Below, in pieces: positions 36,251-47,583 of a DNA stretch of 64,000 bases. The translations under genes and the position numbers were made by a program. This stretch comes from Liolophura sinensis (taxonomy: Eukaryota; Mollusca; Polyplacophora; Chitonida; Chitonidae). The DNA lies in NCBI RefSeq assembly GCF_032854445.1, contig NC_088300.1, positions 8,120,001 through 8,184,000 of the forward strand, written 5' to 3'. How positions within the stretch are numbered: the stretch's first letter is position 1; every line of letters starts with the position of its first letter. The notes under the pieces were generated by a model. The model saw nothing but the letters and a program-made list of their open reading frames with translations. It had not been told where the DNA came from and did no database searches.

Positions 36251-39200
36251 AGACATCGTCGTGGTTAGACTAATTAAACTGTGGTTGCAAAAATATTAAT
36301 TATTCTTTATAATTTTTAACAAATTTTTTAACAATTTTTATGGCTAATCTAGGATTAATTGACTATTCTGATAGTGTTGAGTTCCACAATGTGACCAGCC
36401 TGTCTCTGTCCAAGATATCTAGTATCGATTTAGCTCTTTTACAAGCGTAGTGATGTACGCATATAAAATTCACAACAATTGGCGCGGCCATTAAAGCTCA
36501 TCATAGCCTTTCTAGAGCAGAATGTTTAAATTCAGTAGGTCAAATGTTTAAAAGTGCATTTTCTTTCACTCTTCCTTTTAATTTCTATTTTAATTCAGTT
36601 TGTAGCTTTATTTATTTTTCTTAAGGTATCATTCACCTGACGATAGTTTATTTGACGACTAATGAGTTGACAATTTTGATCGGTGGCCACTTTTAATCTT
36701 TAAGCCAGTATACATGAGGTTTGAATTCCTATATCGTTTCAATAGTTGTCACAAGGAGCTCTCTGGAAAGCTGTGGCTTCTTTAAAACAAGGCCTCATAT
36801 ACCGCACCATGCTATTGTACTGATGTTAACCTTAGTAACAATGTTAAAACTAAGATACACAATTTGACCACTTGAGGGCGCTCTGGAGTAAACGACATAT
36901 TAGGGCATAAGGATAATAGTCCTACTCTGAATTTCTGTCAAATCTCTAAATTGTGAGGAATGATTTAAAATCGGGTATCACTCAAATGAATGGATTGCTC
37001 TTAGCCCAAGACCAGTCTGCGCACAGCAGTTCATCCAAATTTCTACATAAGTGTTTCCTTAAACTTGCAGACAGACAGATCGGCAAATAAATAAAAGCCG
37101 CTAAAAGCATGATGAAGCCTGGTTAGGTGATATAGGCCTACACAGCACAGAACTGATTCTGTACTTCAAATGGCGACTGACTTGTGCATATGTCCCTAGG
37201 AGCCGATACATATGTCTGGTTAATAGACTTTTGATATAATCTATCCACGAAAAGCTCATTTGTGCTGTTAGCAGCTTACAATGCAGTGAGTAGTGAAGTC
37301 ATCGATTGCCACCTGTCCTCGCCTGACGTCTATGAGGTTGTTATCTCCACTAATGATCCAGAATAACACTCCATGTCACCGCACGTCGGACGGAAACCTA
37401 CAGCCAATTACCCATTCATTACGTCACAGCGAAAAGCCTTTGTAATTTATTTGTCAAAACCTTCATATAATAAAACCGCTTGTCTGAGAGAGGTTCCGAG
37501 TTCTAGTGCTACCTGAACATACAAAAGCAATCATGATTCGTTCTGCATTCGGTTAACATACAGCACGTTCCATTCCTGAATCAAGCACCTATTTCTTATC
37601 AATACCAACACAACTAAATCCACACACAACAGTTCTTTCATTGAATGCACATTAACCTTCTGTTGCTCTTCATTTTTCATATTCTGTTTTCTCCTCCTCG
37701 CATTAATCCAACACCCTAGAATTTGGTTTCTACTGACATGATAATAGTCTACAGTCTCCAAACATATTTTGTGTTGCTTGCAATAATTTCATACTAAGTT
37801 ACTTTGTGTGGGAGCGGAATCGCGATGTCAACTGTTGTCATATATTGGAATATAAATGTGCAGCTTATGCGGTATTTAAATTATGTCATGCTATGTAGCT
37901 CAGTATCAAATGTATACGTAATAAAGTTTGAACATTTTTAGCAAGTAGGAGTTTTGTGAACATTTTGGGTGTTTTTTACTTGTTTCTAAATTTCTATACA
38001 CGGAAATATCTAAGGATAAGAAGGCCTATGACTTAAAAGTTCGCTTAATACGTCTTTCATGCATTTATCTCTTCGCTGCAAACACATTTGCTCCTCAAAA
38101 ATGACCCCCGTTTCCTCCGTTTGTGTTTAGCCCAAATCTTATCTCATTGAGGTTAGAGTTGCGTTCCCTGAATGAAACAGGCCGCCGATGTAATTGACAT
38201 ATTAGGTTAATTTGATTCGGCAAGCGTGTTTAAATGATCATTTGGGCGAACATAAGGCCAGAATGGTGTACGATGGCGCGACGGAAATTCATTTATCCTC
38301 ATGAGCTAAATCCTGTACCGGACATTTATCGTCAATTTGTCAGCCTCCCTACTAGTGTAGATTTCAAATACGTAACAAGTCATCACGCCATACGCACTGA
38401 GTGAATCAAGAGGAAAACTCGATGAAATTTTCTCCTCTTAACTTAGGCAAAAAAATGACAATGTGAATGATGGATATGTTCTTGTGTTCATCACCCTGGG
38501 GTGAGCAAATGTAGTGCCCCTGTACAGATACACATATACATGTGCGTCCCAGATGTTATGTTGGCATTTACTTGCATTTATCAGCACCTTTTGTGGGTTT
38601 TTATGGTGTGGAACCCACGCTTTTTCAGCTCAGAATTCTTCAAGATAAAAAAAATGACGCACACGAAGAACAGCTATTCAGGTAAACAGATTTGGGAAGT
38701 GCCGGACGCTAAATGTTAGAATGACATGTTTTTCTTGTGTAAAGTATTATAGTACATGTACAATGAGTTCAACGAAACAACACCTGCAGGAAATTAACTG
38801 TCGAAACAAAATATACCCATAAATACGTTCTGTGCGTGGGAAAATCTTCAAGCAACCTGCCCGTTTTTCTCTCGTCAAAATGCTTACTACCGTCGTATTA
38901 TTAAAATATTCTTCAGTACGGCTTATAAATCCCAATAAAATAAAATCAAATCAACAAATATTAATGTTTACACCATTATTTAACAAAATGTAGTGAAGAA
39001 ACGACGAGCAATAGTTGATTGCTGAAAAAGAATCGACAAGGCGCGGATCATGAATCAGCTGTTGCGAGTTGTTTCTCCTACTTAAACGTGTAGGTAGTAA
39101 TGTAACAACCATCGATTCTTTTTCAAGGTGTCATTTCAAACAAGTAATAAAAAAATGTTACATCACAATTAGCGTCAATGAATGCTTTTTCGTGCCCGCA

Positions 39201-41384
39201 GAGCCGCATTACTTGCATAGTTGAAAATAATACGTAGCATGGTTGATCTTTCGTGATAGTGTTACATGAAGTTTTAGTGCAACAGCGTTAGAGCTTTCAA
39301 CCAGTGGGAGTCTAGACGGTTTTACTCTTTATAGGTAACTACATGAGCACTCACTGGACAGTGATTCGATCTATGATTAGTTATGCGGGTAAATCTAAAT
39401 TGACTGAAGCTTACATACAATGTGGGGAAGTCTGATAGTAGATTATACAATTTCTGTCATATTGACATAACCAGGCCTCGAGATGTCCAAAATGTTCAAA
39501 ATCAGAATGCCACAAATTAGAACCTCCAGTTCACCTTAGTACACACTGTGTTTTGTTGTTCGATTTCATAATTTGTGCCTAAGACAACTGATGATGCCAA
39601 CCTGCCTTTTCTCACACTGGCAACATTTGGTGTTCTTGAAATGAAGGCGAAGAACGAAAGTGTTAGAACATACATTTCACTTTGATCAGAAACAAATAAA
39701 CCCTTCATATGTAACATTCTTATGATCGGTTAGACAAAGGATTGACGTCACAACAAACGTTTAAAGTCGTCTGAAAGTAGAAGGTTGTTAGACAAACAGT
39801 CTAACGTCTGACACAGAGCTGTGGGTTATATTGATGCAATTCTAGCGATCTAAAGCAACTCGGTGTAAGGCCTCGTGTTAAAGCACTCACACGATGATTG
39901 GCTTATTGTCACTAAGGCGCTGAGCGCAGTGAAGAGTGGACCTGGCGGAGTGATCTCAACGATTCTTTCTCTGTCAGAGGCTTTTCCTTCACTGCACCCA
40001 CTGTGCCTTATCCATTAAATACTTGCGATCCGCTTACCTCAGAAACATTGGTAGATAAAACAAAAGTTGTGGGAAAATCCCATTCTGAAACCTCTCCTGA
40101 TTTCTATGTTACAGAATCACTCTGTACTCGCGGACTTGAGAAGATAACATTTTACTATCTGCAAACCAACAAAGGTGTTAGTTATTGTTTAACAGAGCCA
40201 TATTTCCATCTGTGTCTATATCTCTAAGCCTGCACCACGTTGGCCAAATGATATGGAAGCCAGTCTGGTAGTGGGAAAATCTGTTTGACATAGCATCATG
40301 CAAAAAACCTTCAAATTCACAATTCCTGGCTTAGCCCTCGGCATAAGGCGTCAGGCCAAGTATTCATGGGCCGCTTGTCAGTATATAATGTGACTGGGCG
40401 TTATATCACTTACATGGCGTTCCAGTGAGGCAGCATTCCAAACATTACCAAAATAATGCTGAAAGAGACATTACATTCGATGTCAACACGCCAAGACGGA
40501 AGGCTTCAACTTTCATTCATGTTAAGCATGGAATATATACACGTCTTCACATCATGTGATTATTGTTGTTAAACGTTATCAAGAGAACAGTTTTAGATAC
40601 CTGCAATACTATTAGCTGTATTTCTGGGTTACTTTTCTAGTTATTCATGTATTTATAACTTCTACACTCATCACGCCATAAAACTTATTAGCGTCTTGTT
40701 AAAAAAGCTATGCAGTTACCACCACTACAATGGATACGTTGCGAATCCAAAGCTGTGATTATTGTTTAAATGGTCATTTGGTTCTTATTGTAATGTACAA
40801 ATATGTAAACTCCAAAGTCCCCATCACACACTTTTGAATCTCAGGTTGTGTTTTTTGCCGGAACCCTACCAGATTTTGTTTCTCGCGAACCCGATACACG
40901 TAGCATTACAGGATAGCAGTCTTAGTGGCAGTTTCAGTACAACAGCGGCTTGCAAAAAACATGATAGCTAGTTTTTATGGCTCATGAAAGGCTACAGATA
41001 AAAATCTACTCGGATTATCCAGTGGTGCTGTCATGCCAGAGGAAGTAGTGCGTTGGCTGTAAATGATCGAACAGCAACGGCTGGTAATACACTTCCGTCT
41101 GGAACTCGAGGTGCTTGGGAAAGGCGCCGCCATGAGGAATTGCCATATAACGTGTCAGGCTTGTGAAGGCGTCTCCACAACGGCCTCACGTTGCCAGACA
41201 TGGATATTCGCCCCTGGATATCAGTGAGCAAAAATGCTCCTAGCCTCATGAAATTTATTTTCTCAGCGAGGCCATGTGCTGCACAATATTTTATGACCGT
41301 GGAAATTTATTACTTCGAGGAGGGGTTTGACAGGTTACTCTTTTTTGCTCAGTATACTCACCTATACAGTGTTAGGATATGTCC
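36251..41384. other. No gene recognised
   Basis: Intergenic. Contains one diverged SINE (38830-38950). A 14-bp inverted pair (TGAAAAAGAATCGA near 39022 and its complement near 39112) is the only other structure seen. Confidence 0.55.
38830..38950 (+). mobile_element. Diverged SINE A
   Basis: GTGCGTGGGAAAATCTTCAA and GCAACCTGC match the central part; TACCGTCGTATTATTAAAAT and an AATAAAATAAAATC tail match the 3' end. Confidence 0.65.
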
Positions 41385-42570
41385 TTGTGACGTCCTCTAG
41401 CAGACTGTACCACCTGGCTCACACCTGTGTCACATGGTGTAGAACGAAATGTCCTTGTGACGTCCTCTAGCAGATTGTACCACCTGGCTCACACCTGTGT
41501 CACATGGTTAGAAAGACAAGTCTTTTGTTGAAGCCCCCTAATAGGTTCTACCACCTGACTCAGACCTGTGCCACATGGGTGGAAAGAAAAGTCTTTTGTT
41601 GAAGCCCTCTAAAAGATTCTACCACCTGGTTCACACCTGTGTCACATGGGTAGAAAGACAAGTCTTTTGTTGAAGTCCTCTACTAGATTCTACCACCTGG
41701 CTCACACCTGTTCCACATGGGTAGAAAGACAAGTCTTTTGTTGAAGTCTTCTAACAGATTTCACCACCCAGCTCGCACCTGTGTGACATGGTTAGAAAGA
41801 CAAGTCTTTTGTTGAAGCCCTCTAATAGATTCTACCACCTGACTCAGACCTGTGCCACATGGGTAGAAAGACAAGTCTTTTGTTGAAGTCCTCTACTAGA
41901 TTCTACCACCTGACTCAGACCTGTGCCACATGGGTAGAAAGACAAGTCTTTTGTTGAAGCCCGCTAATACCTGTGTCACTTAGGTAGAAAGACAAGTCTT
42001 TTGTGAAGTCCTCTACTAGATTCTACCACCTGGCCCATACCTGTGTCACATGGGTAGAAAGACATGTTTTTTGTGAAGTCCTCTAATAGATTCCACCACG
42101 TGGCTCACACCTGTGTGACATGGGTAGAATAACATGTTTTTTGTAAAGTCCTCTAACAGATTTTACAACCTGGCTCACATTTGTGTGACATGGACAGAAA
42201 GACATGTCTTTTGTCGAAGACTTCTAATAGAATCCGCCACCTGGCTCACACCTGTGTGACATGGGCTGAAAGACAAGTATTTCGTGACGTCCTCTCACAG
42301 ACTCTACCATCTGGATCACACCTGTGTGACATGGGTAGAACGATATGCATTTTTTGAAGTCCTCTAACAGATTTTACAATCTGGCTCACACCTGTCTGAC
42401 ACGGATAGAAAGATGTCTTTTGTCGAAGTCTTCGGGCAGATTCCACCACCTGGCTCTCACGGGTAGAACGACATGTATTTTGTTGAAGTCCTCTAATAGA
42501 TTTTCCAACCTGACCTGTCCTTGTAACATCGTCAGATTCCCTGACACCTGGCTCACACCTGTGTGACATG
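41385..42570. repeat. 71-bp tandem array, about 16 copies
   Basis: Unit features are GAAAGACAAGTCTTTTGTTG, AAGTCCTCTAATAGATTCTA, CCACCTGGCTCACACCTGTG and TCACATGGGTA. Copies in the middle (41650-41990) are most alike and outer copies are more diverged. One copy near 41950-41980 is shortened. Open frames inside are by-products. Confidence 0.92.
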
Positions 42571-44085
42571 GGGTCGATCTACTTGGCTTTGTGATCTCGT
42601 CCAGTAGAGAAGGCGGATTAGCCATGTTTTTTACGAAGAAACTTTACGAAAAGAACATTTCCGCAAAGTGACCAAGTATTGGCCCTGACCCCTCTAACCC
42701 CCATGCAGTCATCTTGAGCTTTATACATTTTGCCGGAAAAAACCAATACCATGCGTTTATATCTAATACTTTTCGTTCCACAAAAAGTGCAGGAAACACA
42801 TCAACAGAATATGTATCGTTATATGTAAATTGAGCTCAGGTAGCTCAGTTTATCGGAGGACTTTGTCGTCAGCTATCTTGTTAAATCGACAGAATAAAAT
42901 ATGGTGGTAATACAGAAAACTTGATTGCCATGTGTTAGCACAATTCCATTTTTCAACAGAAACTTCTTCAGGCAGATACCACAGTGTCATAACATAGTTC
43001 ACGTATGAATTCCATGGTCTAAGTTGCACAACATGCAGATTTGTTCCCCTTTTGTCGTTTCATACATATCTACCTGTCTGTCTAATTTTACGAATTCAAA
43101 AGTTAAGGCTCTTCATTATCCTGAATACTTTCCGAAATTATTAATCTTCAACGATTTCTATCTGATAGGCGGCACAGAACTCTGTTATCAGTTATTTTTG
43201 TATCATCATTAAGTTTTTAAAAGGGTGCAAGTACTTTCCACTGCCATAGTGGACATATGAGTTACAGGTTGATTGATTGTCTTGTCGTCAGCATTCGCGT
43301 GACTCGGTCAATACATGCAATACATGTGTAACAAGCATCTGATATCAACATCCATGGTACGAGAAGATACCCTGTTTTCACATGACTTTATCGTCGTGTT
43401 GGCGCAAGAAAGTTTTTATTTTCCCTAAACGGACGACGCCGGAACGCGTGGCCAGAATACACTGTAAGTCGTATTGTCCACAGCTAATCGATTGTGGCTC
43501 CGCCGTGATTGCTTTTGTCGAAGTGAATTAGGTTATTTCACAAATGGATCAAGGAAATTGATTAAGAATGTAATTACAATGGAAGGCCAATGCCTGTATG
43601 AAGTTGGCAGTGATATACCGTTAAGGTAAAATTGTAAAGGAATTCTGCCACCGATCTTTGATTTTCGTTCATCATTACCGGAGCACTTTGTCGTCAGTTG
43701 TAGGTCAATGGACCTTGGTAATTATCCGGTCTAATGCCTTTCTACAATACTTACTATAAATAAATGTTTATCTTGTTTCCTGTCAGATGTCATTTTGATA
43801 TAGGTCGAGCGGTTAAGATTGCTACATGGTGATTATAGGCTTGATGATGAGCAATGGAAATAACATGGATCGATGGAGGCGATGTAAAGGCCCCAGAGTG
43901 ACCTCCCTTGGCTTGTACATGAACATGAAATAATATCTCAAAAGAATGATCAGTGATAATCATTTTTTTTTTTGGATAATAAGGTCAGAACATTTAAGGG
44001 TCAGACTTGAGTCAGAACATGTAAAGGTCAGATTTCATCAAGTCTAAAAATAGGGTTAGAACATCTATTAAGGCTTAGCTGCCCC
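42571..44085. other. No gene recognised
   Basis: AT-rich intergenic sequence with short frames only. Confidence 0.55.
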
Positions 44086-44174
44086 GTTTCTTTCCACCAC
44101 AACGCTGGCTGCCGTCGTATAAGTGAATTATCCTCTAGTGCAGCGTAAAACTCCAACAAAATAAACAAATAAAT
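44086..44174 (+). mobile_element. 5'-truncated SINE A
   Basis: CACCACAACGCTGGCTGCCG, TCGTATAAGTGAATTATCCT, GCAGCGTAAAACTCCAACAA and an AAATAAATAC-type tail, plus orientation. Confidence 0.75.
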
Positions 44175-44446
44175 ACATCTGATGCTCAGATAAGCCCCAC
44201 TTTGATAATACGGTCAGAACATGGAAGGCGTAGATATAATACCTTCACCAGCACATCTCCTTGATCGGGTTGGTCACAATCAGTCATACCATCCTGACAG
44301 CTTCAACCAATTATTGGTTTCGCAGAGTACCTGTAAGTACCTACCCCGCGTATTCCGTCACAGCAGGAAGTACCCATTTAGGCAACTAGAGACTTACAGC
44401 ATATGTCGTCAGCTCGCGAGAGTGACGGTGTGACGCTTACTCCTTA

Positions 44447-44829
44447 CAGGGCATGTGTCGCTCTCTGCGTTAGCTTTACATCACCGCCACCACTAGCAAA
44501 TTTTGTAGAGAAATCGTGAACAACGGAGAGTTCGCTGGAATCACTTTAATGAGGCATAAAGTGATGACAGAAAATACAAAACCTCAACCCTTGTTTCTAA
44601 TAATACTCTAATATACACATGCATTCCTGTTATCTAAAATATGCACAACATGATTCTAACCAACACCCGAAACACTTTTTATTTTATTGTTGAATGCTAA
44701 TTAAATGGTTCCGCGCCTGGACACCAGTGGTGAGACTAAGCCTAAATAAGCGTATGTGCATCGCACAGGCTCCAACCTTGTCAAGTGGCGACACTGATGT
44801 AAAGCGAGCGTAGAGCGCCAAATACGCAG
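44447..44829 (+). mobile_element. MITE copy 2 (383 bp, TA target duplication)
   Basis: Same family as the element at 2297-2681, end to end but diverged. Shared blocks include TTCTAATAATACT, ATACACATGCATTC and AACATGATTCTAACCA. TA flanks are at 44445-44446 and 44830-44831. Its right inverted end is more mutated than its left. No transposase is encoded. Confidence 0.85.
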
Positions 44830-44831
44830 TA

Positions 44832-46528
44832 CAGGAAGAATGGGTGTAACGATTTCTCCATGGACGATTTGTGAACTACTGTTGACAGTCACGGCTAACA
44901 TAGCAGACTCCAGCATACAGAACAGTGGCGGCAGTGTGATAGCAAGTGGTCAGACGTACCTGACTGGTGAAATCCGGTTTTTCTTTATTTAGGGTTATAT
45001 TTCAACTATTCATGAAAAAGTCACGCAATGCATCCGACGCCCAACACACGTTTGATTGATTCTCGAACTTTGATTATCACATTTATAAATGAGTGATAAA
45101 TGAAATACAAAGAATGCCTTTATATGGTAAACCAAATACTTATTTCTTTTGGTCCAGCAAAGTGGTAGTTTAAAAAGGAGTCCCGCATCGCAGTGCAAAA
45201 CAACAGATGAATTAGGCCTACACAGTGTTCCACATGTCATATCAAACAATTTATTTTTGCATCAAACTCGACATCATTTATATCACAATGCAATAAAAGT
45301 AAACAGCGTCAAGTAGCTTTTTTTTAAACATCCCCATATTATATACAATATAATACAACAGTTGTGCACACAGTGATACATTTTTTTACATTTTCAAACA
45401 GCTTTGTCAACAATACATCGTTTTTGTTTGTTTTGAGGCTATGGAAGCTAAACAGACACGAGTCGTACGAAGGCATTTCGGAGGTGGTGAAAACTGACAC
45501 CGATTTACCGAAGTAGTTCCAGGTTTAGAGTGTACTGCCGCGGTGTGTTTTAACATCTCCGTAAGGTTTTCTTCTATTTGTTTATGTAAACCAGCACAAT
45601 ACTAAGTTTAAAACAGTTCATAAAACACTGGTCAAATTATGTTTTTTACAATAAAATTTAAGTGTTGTCTGTTTCCACTCTTTAGCTGTATGATACAAAA
45701 TGGTTGCATTTCCAGTGAATCGGCCAGGCCATGATTAAAACAAATGTTTGTTGAGGGTGGAATGAAAGAGTCAATAAATTCGGGCCAACTAATTTTTTTT
45801 CGAGAAATTTGGGAATTTCATTCTTCGGGAGACAAAAATTACCGAGCACAGACCACTGCATTTCTCCGATTTACCGAAATTAGGTTCAATATTACAGGTT
45901 TGCTTTCGCCGGAGTCAGAAGAAAATTCCTTTCAGCAACTACATTACAGCATATTGATCTTCACACCATCAATGTAGGTCCTAAAAATCTAACAATGGCA
46001 TCGTTGAAAACCTAACGGTTTGCTGCAGCAGATAGTCACACATCCGTTGGACCTACCGTTTAACATCACCAGTCAGTGTGGCCTAGTACTGCTCGGTACG
46101 TCAGTGCACCGTTAGATCAGTTGGCCGACATTAGTGCGGATAACACGTTATAATCCTGCAATTACATTGCACACTAACCAGACCCCTTCTGAACCCGCGG
46201 TTTCTGTTTTTTTTCTTTCTTAATCATTTGTGTTCAAAATGCGCTCCTTTGTTTCTTTTGAATCCTTTCTTGTCCATGTACAATTTTTTTTATGTTTTCA
46301 ACAGTGTCATCATTTCTTTGTGTTAATAGCTGTATTTTTTAACGGCTTTTATCATCGATGACATTCCGATTCAGAAATAGGTATATCGCTAAGGTATGCA
46401 AACAAGAAGTTGTGGCAACAGGCAGTAAACGGTAAAAGACAATGTGGGTACTTCATCGTTTCAGACAACCAGTCCCTATATTTCTGACTGTGTCGTCGTT
46501 GGACATGGTAATCAGCAGGTGTAGCTAC
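44832..46528. other. Receptor 3' flank or 3' UTR
   Basis: AT-rich with several poly-T runs. No gene recognised. Probably includes the receptor 3' UTR. Confidence 0.5.
45250..45255 (-). promoter_or_regulatory. Possible receptor polyadenylation signal
   Basis: AATAAA on the minus strand, about 1.27 kb past the receptor stop. The stretch between is AT-rich with T-runs and no gene, as in a 3' UTR. Tentative. Confidence 0.3.
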
Positions 46529-47583
46529 TCAGTTAGTGCTGTAGATATTGGTCCTCGGAAAGCCCACAAATGGGTTGTGCTTGTCTCTGTTGTCCTGGTG
46601 TTGACGGTGGCCTTGTCTTGAAGACCGCGGATAAGGGCTAGGTTTGGGACAGACCTCTGCTGCCATGGCTAAGTACCTGTCCAAATCTCCTTGTGAAATC
46701 ATCTGTCTGTACGGTTGTGGTAGGGTTCTAGGTGAGTCCTCTGGTGGATCGTCCCGGTCATATCCCCAGTAGTGACGAAGGTTATCCAACATCATCTTAA
46801 TGTCTTGGATCATGGTACCCAAGTCCATTAAGAGAATACCTCCGAATATCAACAGCAACATGGCCACCCCCAGATACCCAACGCTCAACGTTTGCCACCG
46901 TCGATCCATATTTACGCTCTTGTACTTCCGTATGTGCTTGGAAATATTCTTCTTGTTGATTTCAAGGTCTTGAATAATACTAGACAAAAATTCCTGTCGG
47001 TCACGTGTAGACGTTAAGTGTATAATACAAGTACAGTCGCACTCGGTGGCCACGATCGTTTCCGTAAGAGATGCGTTGGCCACTGATGTTTTGGTCTTCA
47101 TGCTTACCTCAGTGGCGTTGATCTCGAGCGTGGACGTCATTTCAATGTATGGAAAATCATCCGACGACATCTCGGTACACATTTGCCCTGTGGGTGTTAT
47201 TTCCACTGGTGTTCTTTCAGCTGGCGTCATAAGCGTGGATGTCAGATCAGTATTATCAGAAGGTTCCAAACTAAAGTGCGAAATATCCAATGCTGTTATT
47301 TCTACTGCATTAATGGAACTGGTCATAACAGACGTCGGCATCTCATCCTCAGTGACGCCATATGACGAGCTTGGTGTAGGTTCAATGGCTGGAGATGAAG
47401 CCAGAACTGCAGAAGTGGATGGTTCCTCTGTCAGATCACTTTTAGTAGGTAACCCTTCCTGTTCCTTTGTTGGCAGACACCCGTTGTAAGGATCTTCACG
47501 GGGAATAATGTCACAGTATTTCTCTACTTCAAAATACTCATCCTGGTAAACCGTAATTTTAGGCCTTTCAAAGTTTACAAATG
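46529..47583 (-). CDS. Receptor exon 5 (stalk, juxtamembrane module, membrane helix, tail)
   Basis: The acceptor TTTGTTTACAG precedes 2 nt + 350 codons + stop. Contents in order: a Tyr/Glu-rich linker with two cysteines, a Ser/Thr-rich stalk with degenerate VEIT/TST motifs, ECDCTC, an amphipathic segment with KKNISKHIRKYK, then MDRRW, a 24-residue hydrophobic helix ending FGGILLMDLG, and a Pro-rich tail containing YRQM and YLAM. The C.C.C / KK / DR / helix layout is one I remember from unnamed mollusc membrane proteins. Confidence 0.88.

Noticed and set aside
47046-47489. 147-codon plus-strand frame
   Set aside because: Antisense shadow of the Ser/Thr-rich stalk of the receptor; no domain.
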